64,000 bases of DNA from Benincasa hispida (taxonomy: Eukaryota; Streptophyta; Magnoliopsida; Cucurbitales; Cucurbitaceae). The position numbers were made by a program, and so were the translations under genes. Numbering within the stretch: position 1 is the stretch's first letter; each line of letters starts with the position of its first letter. Below the pieces are notes generated by a model. That model saw nothing but the letters and a program-made list of their open reading frames with translations, was not told the DNA's origin and did not search any database. The DNA lies in assembly GCF_009727055.1 (NCBI RefSeq), contig NC_052351.1, forward strand, positions 3,412,471 to 3,476,470, written 5' to 3'. Shown here in pieces: positions 46,231-56,300 of this stretch.

Positions 46231-48305
46231 ATTTAATTACACTCTAATTGCTTTTTAATTTAAAAGAAAATGCATGCAATTTGAAGGAAAAAAACCAGTG
46301 AATTAAAAGGGATGGGATACAACCTTTGTACCTCCCGAACAAACGCTTTTCTCTCGCTGAATCTCGACCTGAACTCTTCCGGACCACCACTAGAGTTGAC
46401 CTACTATCCTCTGGACTCAGAACCGAGGTGTGGGACCCGGTGGATGAAGAAAGACCGAGAGAAGAGAAGTAAGAATGATGAGAAGAATAAGATGGATCTT
46501 TGGTTTTGCGGTTTCCTATTGGCCTATGTTTATTTATTAGCCGCTGAGATTTTGAAAAACTAAATTTGACAAAATTGTCAAGAGATTTGTTTAAACTCCA
46601 ATTCTAAAAGCCAATTATTAGACAAACAATGCACAATTCCATGAACCATCCATAAAATCCACACACACTCTACTAATCACTCCTATCTTCCACTCCGCAG
46701 CCCCTTCACACTCTCCCTCACTCCCCACACCCCACCAACACCCACCCTCGCCCACCACCCCCTAACTTCCCTCTCTCGTCTAGTCCGGACCCCCTCCCTC
46801 TCATCCCCCCTCCCCCCAAGCTACTTTAGATCACAAAAGTTTGCCATTCTTTCCGACCAACTTCTCAGCTCAACCCAGGGCAAAATAGTCATTTGGTCAA
46901 AGTCAACTTTGACCAAAGTCAACATTTTGACTTTTTATGATTTTTTTCCGTGTTGACTAATTTTGACCTCCTGAGCATGGGATCCGCATTCATTTTCCTA
47001 AAAATTCAAATCACATTTGAATATAAGGTCGGTCAAAGTTTGACTTTTCAAAATCAAAAGTCAACTCTTTGACTTTTTACATCTTTGACCATTTCTATCA
47101 TTTCCGAGCTTCCGAATATGAACGTATTCATATTCTTAATATTTAAATCAAATTTAAATATTAAAGTTGTATCTCTAAATTGAAAAATTCGAACACTATA
47201 TCACATATACTTGTCGGTTTCTTTCTCTTCACCTAATTCAAACAATTCGAATTATTCTATCATACTGTTCTAAGTTTATTCCATATGCGTTAGTACGGGA
47301 ACCTAATGGACCTATAGATCATAGGCTCCAACGATACGAGATTAGGTGGCTAAACTCTTTAGACGGAGCTAATCAACATTCGTTAACTAACGGGTCATTC
47401 CACTAGAGTCCCGTAGTTGCACTTCCCTCACTATAGATATATTCGTGTCCATTTGATATAACCATGATTAGTAAGCTAATCCTTCGCAGGTTGTTCGTAA
47501 TCTCGGCTGGGTCATAAAAACCGTTTTACCCCCGAGACTACATCTTATTCCTTAAGTTCCACTGATCCTCTAATGAACAATTGGTTTAAGGTCCAACCTA
47601 TAAACGGAATCCCTCTCGGACCAAGGAGAGGGTGGAGCCCCTTGTTCAAGACCTGGATTCAGTACTAGAGGGAACAACCTATCTACTATCCCTATAACGG
47701 GTATGATTGAATTCCGTCTTGCAGCCTATGTTCCCAGCTATCCACCCGATCTTACCCTTGAAATGGGAGGCTTATTGGGCCAGGGATATTGAGTTGCCCT
47801 CACCTATGCAGATTTAAGGATAATTCTGAGTGAACAAGAGTTCATAGTTAGCTCAGGATCAAGATTAAGTTATCTAGGTCATCAATTAACGAAATAGTCT
47901 GTTTTATACATAAAACAGCATTTAGAACGTAAAAAGTGACTATTTCATAGTTCAGTTTTATGCAAACTCATTGCATAGGATGCCACCACTCACATATCTC
48001 TATATGAACAATTCAGGATCACATCGTTTGTACTAACTACAAAGTGGGCCGCATCTATAGTGTCCTCAGAATAAGGCGTCCAACCTTATTCATATACTAT
48101 AGACCATTTTGGCTATATATTTGAACTTGATCCACATTTATGTCACTACATAAAGTTCAAACTACATTAAATAGCCCCAGAACCTTAGTTTATTGGATTC
48201 AAGATTACAATTTCAATAACAACTTTATCAAAAAACAAAACAGAATATGTTTATTAATTTACAAANNNNNNNNNNACTACGAGTTTTAGGACATAAAATC
48301 CAACA
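46231..48305 (-). repeat. Copia 3' LTR, reverse, with assembly gap
   Basis: The minus strand starts TGTTGGATTTTATGTCC at 48305 after the polypurine tract (CCAAGTGGGAGTT, 48306-48318) and carries the family blocks CCTATAGATCATAGGCTCC, GTAGTTGCACTTCCCTC and TGGGCCGCATCTATAGTG. Ten Ns at 48266-48275 lie 30 bp from its start. The lower boundary is estimated from similarity with 2030-2160. 46650-46820 is CT-rich low-complexity DNA. Confidence 0.7.
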
Positions 48306-48507
48306 AACTCCCACTTGGACTAAAACTCCTAGTGGAGTATCACAATGTTGAATTTAATCGAGAAACATATGAGTACAATAAACATATGAATACAATAAAC
48401 TAGGGCATATATCCAAAAGTTCTCCCACTTGTCCTAGTTTACAAACTTCGTAGACCTAGACTCTATAGGTGACCTTCAAACACTTTAGCCGTGAGGGCCT
48501 TTGAAAA
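48306..48507 (-). pseudogene. Copia internal 3' end (RNase H tail)
   Basis: Contains the polypurine tract and, at 48507-48465 on the minus strand, FSKALTAKVFEGHL, the usual C-terminal end of copia pol. The same text in decayed form is at 4130-4105. Truncated at 48507 by an unrelated AT-rich repeat. Confidence 0.7.
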
Positions 48508-49429
48508 CGCTAAAAAATAAAAGAAGAAGATAGAAGTCAAGGGAAAATGGAAAAAAAAAAATAGATTTAGCCTTAAATCGAAAAAAAATAGATTTAGCCT
48601 TAAATCGTGGACGGGGTACACGATTTATGTGTTGACTCAAAACTGTAGACCCCGTCCACGATTTCACAACTTTGTCAATAAATATTAAAATAACATTATT
48701 TTAAAAAAAATCAATATTTAATGCTAATTAAAATTCCTAGATATCTTCTCTTGCGTATAAACTTGGTGACTTTTCAACTTCTTTTCCTCTCTTATGCATG
48801 CAAGTATTCCATGTGTAATTCATGGATTTAATCTTTTCATTTTTGTTTGAATCTTAAAATGATAATATTTTAAAATTAACTAATTTGTTTGATTTAAGAA
48901 GTAAAATTTATCAATCAATAATTTTTTCCTTTTTAATTTAATGAGATTTTTTTTCATTTACATTTAAAAACCTTCCAAAAAATCCAATTTATAGACAATA
49001 TTATGATGGATGCAAAAATCATGAATTACAAAAATTAATTAAAAAAATGTAGGCCTAATTGAATACTTGATCGGACTAGAATTTGAAAATGGCGGGAAAG
49101 AACAACTATAGATTATCTAATTTTAAATTTTTAATTAAATATGAAAAATATGACATTATGAAAAATTAAAAATCTAAAATTTGGAAAATGGATATTGAAA
49201 TTAAAACATTAAATTGGTGGTTTGAGGGTAGATAAGAGATAAAAGGTAGAAAAGTAATTAATCATTTTAAGTTTTCATTGCTTCCATCACTTTTATCGTC
49301 AAAGGGCAAAAAACAAGTTTTGTGTCCAAAATTTTAAAAAAGAAAAGAAAAGAAAACGAAAACTTCAAAGGAGGTTAAAAATGTCAATTACCCCTCTTGT
49401 TGGCCTTTGACTTCACCTTCCAAACCCTT
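48508..49429. other. AT-rich stretch with a duplication and an inverted repeat
   Basis: A 27-bp direct repeat (AAAAATAGATTTAGCCTTAA and flanks) occurs at about 48555 and 48583. A perfect 15-bp inverted repeat lies at 48602-48616 and 48650-48664. 48705-48845 resembles 41870-42000. No coding sequence to 49429. Confidence 0.55.
48602..48664. repeat. Perfect 15-bp inverted repeat, 33-bp loop
   Basis: AAATCGTGGACGGGG at 48602-48616 and its exact reverse complement CCCCGTCCACGATTT at 48650-48664. GC-rich stem in AT-rich surroundings. Confidence 0.9.
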
Positions 49430-49864
49430 GCCGTCGTCCGTCGATCGTGGGTGAAGCTTCGGCCTCCGTTCGTCGTCGATCGTGCAGGTCAGCTGTGGAT
49501 CCGGCTTCCGTTCGTCGATTCGGCCTCCATTCGCCGTTCGCGTGTAGGTCGATCCGGCGTATAGGTTTCTCGTTCGCGGTGGCCGTTCGCGTTTCGACCT
49601 CCGTTCGCCGCTCCGTTCTTCGCTCGTGTAGACCTGATCGTGGGTTTTTGGATCCGGTCGTCCACTAGTCTGATCTGCTCTTGGGTCATCCGATCCGGTC
49701 GTCAGCGTGGTGATTCAGCTCCGCTCGCCGGTGTTGTGCATTCGTCAGATCTGCCGGTCTCAGCCCAAATCTGTTCCAATATTTGAACTCTGGATCAGAT
49801 CCGTTCAAGCTTGTGGGTTGAGTGAAGCTCATCACAATTTTGGTGTGGGTTGTTTGCTCTAAAG
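49430..49864 (+). other. CpG-rich leader upstream of CACTA transposase
   Basis: This block is far richer in C, G and CpG than its surroundings, with repeated CCGTTCGTCG, CGTTCGC and GATCCGG words. It is not confidently coding in any frame. It ends at AAAGGTAAAATTTG, a possible 5' splice site. The next plausible 3' splice site is TCTTTTGTAG at 50403-50412, just before the transposase frame. It reads as a non-coding first exon or promoter of the transposase fragment; splicing is inferred. Confidence 0.45.
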
Positions 49865-50435
49865 GTAAAATTTGATATTTATTTTCAATTTAGTAATTTA
49901 AAGTTATTTATTTATTTATTTTTATTTCAATGTTTAAGCTTCCTAAGATTTTGAAACGTTGGAATGAAAATAAGTTCAAGAACATGTGCTTTGTTCTTTT
50001 TGCTTGATGTGGTTCAATTTTATATAGATTTTTTTTTTTTATAATTATATTTTAGTCTTTAATATTTTGTGTATATTATTTTTTTTAAGTTTTTCTCACA
50101 ATTTAATTTTAACAAATTTAGGTATTTTTGTTGATTATGGTTCATAAGATTTTGAAGCGTTGAAATGAAATTAGTTAAAAAAATATGAACTTGTTTGATG
50201 GCCTTGCTATTATCTTTTTGTTTGGTGGTTAATGTGCTTATAGAACATTTTCTTGGGTTATATTTTAGTCTTGAAAATATTTTATCTGTATTAGTTTGTG
50301 TTCGTCTCATAATTTGATATAAACAAGTTTAGGTCTTATTGTTGGTTATGGTTTAACTTCACGAGCTTAAAGTTATGTAATTCTTCCTCGTTATTGTTTC
50401 TCTCTTTTGTAGATTAAGTCACATATTGTACAATT

Positions 50436-50913
50436 TTGGATAAGTCATGGGTGAAAAAGAATAGCATGTCAATTGAGTATGGTTTAGGGGTTGAGATGTT
50501 TAATAAAAATGGTCTAACACTCAAATATGCTGAATGTCATGAGTTGTCCTTGTTTGAAGTGCGTGAATGTAAAGACTCTAAATGTGAATACAATAAGAGA
50601 TCACTTATTTTTTTAATGGTATCGATCAAAGTTATCAGATATGAATTTTTCACGATGAATCATTACCGATTAAGAGAATAATGAAAATGTGTCTACTAAT
50701 GCAAGAGAAGAAGTTGATGAGGATGATGTTGATGTTGATGACACAATTGGAATGTTTGAAGTTGCACACAACTATTTTAATGACAAATCCTATAATTTTG
50801 AAAAACTACTGGATGATGCCAATAAACCATTTTACCAAAATTGTAAAATTTTTACCAAAATGTCTACATTGATAAAGTTATATAATTTGAAAGCTAAATT
50901 TGGATGGAGCGAT
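50436..50913 (+). pseudogene. CACTA (En/Spm) transposase, N-terminal fragment
   Basis: The first frame reads DKSWVKKNSMSIEYGLGVEM, the start of the transposase-associated domain of plant CACTA elements. The expected initiator ATG is TTG at 50436-50438. Cys residues of the following zinc-binding region are only partly kept. After a frame change, 50689-50913 reads DDVDVDDTIGMFEVAHNYF and then KLLDDANKPFYQNCKIFTKM and LIKLYNLKAKFGWSDK, the conserved lead-in to the catalytic domain. The DDE domain is absent: the sequence breaks at 50914 into a truncated small LTR. No CACTA terminal repeat was found. Confidence 0.8.
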
Positions 50914-51752
50914 AAGTATGGGTATTAGAAGGGGCAAATTAATAAATAGTTAGTAAGTTGGTTAAGGTTTTTTATTATAAATAGAAGGGGTAGGGTTGAG
51001 AGGAGGTGTAAAGAATTTGGTAGTGGTTTCCTAATTGGGAAATACTGGGAAAGAGTAGCCCTCTCGAAAGGCTATGCTATATTGTAATTTTCTTCATTGA
51101 TATTGCAATATAATTTTATCTTTTAGTGTTCTTGTTGATTCTTGTGTTCTCGAGTGTTATTGTTAGGTCGTATCCTAACAATACCCTCTATTTATTATTA
51201 AAATCATATTGTTGCCTTTAATTCAAATGGCTCAAAAGACCACAAGAAATATTTCTCAAGCACTCTAGTTTTACCTAAAGATAATAGTATAAGAGCATTT
51301 TAAGAAACCAACCACAAAAAATTTTCGGACAACATAAAATCAAACATAGTAACAGGGAAATTCCAATTGTCTCTAGCCAATTCGTAGTGGATGAACAAAA
51401 ACAGAGGTCAAATTGTCTACCATAAGTGAATTTGGCCTCCTAACCCAACATGAAAACCAAAATTTGCTCCACAAATTTTTAGGCATCAATCATTACTTTA
51501 GTACCATTCGACATTCACACAACAGATGTGGAGAATCCAACCTGTAGTGAGTTTGCTCGACATTCTGTCTTCTCAAAGAAACTTTCATAACCATCTTGAC
51601 AGGAAGGCTTCATTTATTTTCTAGTGTTATGGGTTAAACCTCTCTACCCAAGGGAAAGAAGGTTAATTTCTAGTTAAGCAAATGACTTCCCACATCCAAT
51701 TGGGCTCCTCCCAAAATGGAGGGACTAGAAAAACTGTTTTGGTCAGGTCAAT

Positions 51753-53544
51753 TGTTGGTAGGAAAGATTATTATTATTATTATGGATGGATGGGGTTGTA
51801 CATGCAATCATGCGTTAGACATGGTTTATGTGTTTGCACCCATGCGTCTGAGGTCATGCGTCGGAATGAAGATGCGTTAATCTAGTATGCAATGACCACG
51901 CGTTCCTATCACAAGTTTTCTTACGCTCGCGCCAATTATAACGCGAACGCAAGTTTCTCGGGTAATCCGAGGTCGAACACAGGGACTTGTCACTCAATAA
52001 TGCTTGTGAAGCAATGCGTTTGAGGCGATGAATAAAAAAATTAAAAAGAAGTTTAATGGATTTACACACTACTCCTACTCCTAACTAAACAGATTGAGCA
52101 ATAGAAGACTTGCGATGAGAATAGGTAGAGACACAACAACCATCAACGTATAGTAATGTTTATTATCTTAAATCGTCTGAGTAATCCCAGCTCATTGCAC
52201 TAACGCATCGCATACCTCTCGGTGGTCAGTCGCATGACTATATCTCTATAATGCATGGTTGTGTCGAGCATAAGATTGTGCTTATCTCTAGGAACAATGC
52301 GAACTTTGCTTTAGTGCGTTCCATCTCTTACCTTCTCAGGCAGTTAGACGCGGCTATTTAACTTATAGACAAACAATGCAACATCCCATAGACAAGCGTT
52401 GCTACAACCTTTCACCAAGCAAGGAGGATTAACTCACTATACTCGCACAATGCACACCTCTCGGTGGGTTGCTACATGCGTCCTATCTCTAGGCTACACG
52501 ATTAAGCATGCGATCGCCTTTGATAAATAAACGCTAGATAAACTATGATAGAGATGAATATGATGAAGAAGACTACAATGAAGGAATCAAGATTTGCATT
52601 GATCACAAAATGTCTTAATATCTTAAGCTAAAATGTAATACAATACAGAGATTAAAAGAGAAATGAAGGACTCTGCGTCAAGGCTGCCGGTGGTGCCATG
52701 GATGAATGGTGGAGATGTCTCTCTCGAGCTCCATCTCTGGCGAAAACTCTAGTCGTCACTCGGTCTGATTTGTGGAGGTGAAGAATTCTCACTGAAAATC
52801 TGGTTCAAGCTCTCATCTGTGATCACAAACCTCTGCCTTGAGGCAGAAGTTCGGATGTGTTGAAATGAAGGTCCAAAGGCTATTTATAGAGTTTAAACGC
52901 CGACAGCTATCATGATTGTGTTATGGCTCACTGATGCTTTTGTCGCGGTATGGGCAATGTCACATCGTCTTATCTTGTTGATACTCACAAGGTATGCGTC
53001 TGAGCTTGCTTCAGCTGAAGCATCAACGCGTTCTACCCATCTTGCAATCTTCCTTCTATTATGGTTGTGACTCCGTGGCCGCAATTTCCATTTAATCACC
53101 GCATTCGCTTGATCACCACAACTTCCATGCAACGGACGCATACGATCACCGCAACTTCCATGCAACGGACGCATACGATCACCGCAACTTCCATGCATGA
53201 TGCATACGATCACCATAACTTCCATGCAATGGACGCATACGATCACCGCAACTTCCATGTGATGGACGCATGCGTTTGTCTTTGCGATCGCCTGGCTTCA
53301 GCGCATGCGTTTGTCTTCGATTGCTTATTTCCAATGCATGTGTTTGATTCCTGCGATAGCTACAAAAGTAGACACTTTGGCATGGAGTAATGCATAATAT
53401 TGGGGTCAGTGAGGATCTAGGTGCTAATTGACGCAAAACTCATTTTTTCGCAAATTCTAAGTATTATCACTGCATTTTCTACTTATTAGCCCTCATGATT
53501 CTAAATAAAAGGCTTATAATAACTGGCATTTCTGCCAGTTATCA
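51753..53544 (-). repeat. Solo LTR, 'TGATAAC' family, copy C
   Basis: The minus strand starts TGATAACTGGCAGAAATG and ends CTTTCCTACCAACA (1,792 bp), with TCAAT at 51748-51752 and 53545-53549. The empty site is present in the right arm (reverse complement near 60552-60570: GGTCAGATCAATCTC), confirming the insertion exactly. It contains the 33-bp array at 53111-53273. ORFs in it follow the array and are not genes. Confidence 0.92.
53111..53273. repeat. 33-bp tandem repeat, five units
   Basis: Units start GATCACC(G/A)CAACTTCCATG at 53111, 53144, 53177, 53208 and 53241. The spacing is 33, 33, 31 and 33 bp. Because the unit is mostly a multiple of three, open frames with repeated DAYDHRNFHAM peptides arise by chance. 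Confidence 0.9.
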
Positions 53545-54642
53545 TCAATCTTTCACAAAGAATTTTCTCATCATCCAAATCTGAAAGTGAAGGTGTAGGC
53601 TATTAACCCCATTTCAAATTGAACATTAAACCTCAAGAATCTCACCGATCCGAGGAGGACAAAGCAAAGAATCAAGGAAGGACAAAGGATGTTAGCCTGC
53701 AAGCTGAAGTACCCAAGATTATTCAGACAGAGGGAGACTGGATGGGAATTTGTAAGAGACCTTACTGCCCTTTCAAAAAGTTTCTCCCGAATCATCAAAG
53801 CTGAAACCCAAACTGGTCTAGGCCAATTTCGCTTTAACTCCAAAAAAAAAAAAAAAAAAAAAAAAAAGCTTAGAAAACATTACCCAAATTGATTTCCATT
53901 AAAAATTTTCTCAAAACCTATCACACCCCCTCCCGAGCCTTGTCTCCCAGACTCGGAAGAAGACGTGAAGATAGCTGATACCACCCTTTTGATACCAATT
54001 GCCCAACTTTATACCATTCCACAAATAGCTAATAAATAAAACTTAATTCATTTTTATGAGCAATTACAAGGTTTGTACTATTATACAATATTAGTTTTAA
54101 CAATCCTAATGACTTTCAAAGATACCCTTATAGTCCACAAAATGTGCACATGTCGACATTATCCTGCTAGACGTGCTGTAGGCACGCTAACAATTCCCAG
54201 GGTACAATCCCAATTTCCAATGCAAATCACAACAACAATATTTCATGAATTAAATCAAATGAAATTCAGAAAACACACTTTCCGATCATGCCATTTCCAA
54301 ACTTTACACATATATATAGAATTCAACATAATAAAACAATAAAACCCCACTCACAGTTCTCCTGTTTATCCTTCAAGAATTTGCCTAGCACATCTCCTGG
54401 CCTGGGTTTCCTTGAATTTCACTTCTTTTCAAGAAATCCCAAATTAGTCCAAAAATTCCTCCAATAATTCTATTTTAATCCAAAAATAACTTAAAATTAG
54501 AATAACCAGCTTACCCCCTTTAAAAAAAACTAAAATAGGTTTAATTTTCCTAAAACAGCTTTTGGAGGTTGTTTTGGCAGGTTATGGGTGTTGGGGCTGC
54601 AAGGTGGGCGTGGACGCGCACAGCTGGGCACTGCTGGGCGTC

Positions 54643-54930
54643 AGACGTCGCACAGGGTGGGCAGGGACGCAGCGTTGGGCTGGGCATGTGCCTGGGCAAC
54701 CGCGCGCGCAAGGTTGGTGGTGGGACACGTGCAACCGTGCGCTAGGGTGTCCGTACGCCTTGCCTTAGGCCTGTCTCTTATACACATCTAGATGTGTATA
54801 AGAGACGTCGCACAGGGTGGGCAGGGACGCAGCGTTGGGCTGGGCATGTGCCTGGGCAACCGCGCGCGCAAGGTTGGTGGTGGGACACGTGCAACCGTGC
54901 GCTAGGGTGTCCGTACGCCTTGCCTTAGGC
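54643..54930. other. Assembly artefact: adapter junction with duplicated flank
   Basis: 54643-54770 and 54803-54930 are identical 128-bp copies. Between them, 54771-54789 is CTGTCTCTTATACACATCT and 54790-54806 is AGATGTGTATAAGAGAC, the two Tn5 mosaic ends of the Nextera mate-pair junction adapter, lacking only its last two bases. This is a library sequence, not part of the genome. Confidence 0.97.
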
Positions 54931-54946
54931 GTTCGCACGCGCCTTG

Positions 54947-55403
54947 TGTTACAATCACACTTTCCGAAGCTTCACTAAGCGATTGTGCGGCACTTATTCC
55001 CGCTCATGAACAAGTCAGCCAATTCGAATACGGACAGTCGATGGGTGTCTCTCGCAACCTCCATCCCCGTTTTAGAGAAAGTGGTTTTAGAAAACGGGTT
55101 TGGAAAAAAGGTTTTCGCAAACAGTTTGATTGTAAGAATAGAGAAGAGAAAGATTGTAGTAGGCTAGAAAGTAATAAGCAACAACAACAACTTTATAACA
55201 TACTACTCCGGGTATGGGGAAGTGGTGGTTAGTCTTATCCCCATATAGTGCATTCTGAACAAAAACACATCCACTACCCTTGCATATGGAAATGGGCGAG
55301 CGGTCACTCACTAAGAAAAGTACATATAAACCTAACTACCTAACAAAAGGAAATACATAGGATGAAAGCATAGTAAAAAGAGGTGAAGGCGGTCATGCGA
55401 CCA
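54947..55403 (-). repeat. 3' LTR of the deleted gypsy
   Basis: On the plus strand TGTTACAATCACACTTTCCG to GGTCATGCGACCA; the minus strand thus starts TGGTCGCATGACC and ends GATTGTAACA. It matches 57665-58128, which has an extra 10-12 bp near 57763-57775. Confidence 0.85.
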
Positions 55404-55764
55404 TTCTCTTCGTTGTGGCCTGCGGACGGGTCACCACCCTACATCTCTCCTCGGCATGGTTGGGATGATAGGGTTTCAGTCTACTTACGTAGATGACAGG
55501 ATGAATCTCCATCCACGATGGTAACTGCACCCGATAAGAGGCTTTCCCAACCCTTTCGATGACTTCCACCGGTCCTTTAAAGTTGCTCACGAGGCAATGT
55601 TCTCTTTGCCCCCGACTTTGAAACTGTCCCAGGCACAAATTTACTTGAACCCAGTCTTCTGGTAGGAACTCTCGGTTTCTAGGCTTCCTTCTTCTTCTTC
55701 TCCTCCTCGTTGGAGTCGGGGACTTGTGTAAACTGTCCGGCTCCACAACACGACACTGATCCAA
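55404..55764 (-). pseudogene. Gypsy integrase C-terminal domain remnant
   Basis: The minus strand reads LPEDWVQVNLCLGQFQSRG, then FKGPVEVIERVGKASYRVQL and HPVIYVSRLKPYHPN. This is the post-core domain of plant gypsy integrases, near the 3' end of pol. No catalytic core precedes it: at about 55765 the frame joins protease sequence. It runs straight into the LTR. Confidence 0.85.
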
Positions 55765-56300
55765 GACGTACAGGATGTCTTGGGGGGCCTTCTCTTCGTG
55801 GTTTCGACTGACTCGTGGGTAAAGTCCTCCAACTGGAGGGCCGAGATCATCCTTATCCCCTTCTGCCGTCTGATCTCAGCATGCACAACGGTGGGCGTAG
55901 AGCTGGTGATCACTAAACACTTGGTGAGGGGTATCGGTATTACCTTGTGCTCAAGCGAGAACTCCATTCCCAACACCACATCAAAGTCATCCATCTTAAC
56001 GATCACGAAATCGGCAGGGCCACTCCAGTCCCCCAACTTTACGACTGTCCTCTTTGCCATTCCTGTAATCGGCAAGGCCTCAGAATTCACTACTTTTATT
56101 TTACCTGCGCCTCCTTTAAAACGGAGATTAAGCCGTCTGGCTTCTGTTTCGGACATAAAATTATGGGTGGCCCCCGAATCGACCATGTTACTTTTGGCCG
56201 ATTTATGGTTGACCCAAGCATCAACATACATCAGTCTACCTCCGTGGGATCCCTTTTCTTCTCCTACATCCCTTTTGGAGGGCAGCTAAATATCTCAGGG
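55765..56300 (-). pseudogene. Gypsy aspartic protease
   Basis: The minus strand carries the retropepsin active site MVDSGATHNFMS at about 56185-56150, and LGMEFSLEHKVIPI about 60 residues later, the usual flap-to-C-terminal motif. The catalytic Asp and the reading frame are kept. The frame then runs past the deletion joint at about 55765 and reads integrase DNA in the wrong frame until 55641. The enzyme would cut the Gag-Pol precursor. Confidence 0.85.

Larger units (their letters stand above)
50914..53896 (+). repeat. Left arm of a large inverted repeat
   Basis: 50914-51752 and 53545-53896 match, in reverse complement, the right arm at 60187-61512. Over 51596-51747 I count about 8 differences in 150 bp against 60575-60715. 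The left arm carries a solo LTR (51753-53544) absent from the right arm, and lacks two pieces present there (about 125 bp near 51410 and 45 bp near 53605). Its outer end is a truncated copy of the small LTR at 61251-61527. Reading frames inside (for example KLKYPRLF, GWEFVRDLTALSKSF) are shared by both arms but unrecognised. Confidence 0.82.

Noticed and set aside
53061..53436. Open frames on both strands with repeated Asp-His-Arg-Asn-Phe-His peptides
   Set aside because: Produced by the 33-bp tandem repeat inside a solo LTR; present in several frames at once.
53842..53867. Poly(A) tail marking a processed retrocopy
   Set aside because: The same place in the right arm has only about seven As and the similarity continues past the run on both sides, so it is a slipped homopolymer.
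54771..54806. Natural Tn5/IS50-like inverted terminal repeat
   Set aside because: It is exactly the synthetic 19-bp mosaic end in head-to-head adapter form with duplicated flank, not a transposon end.
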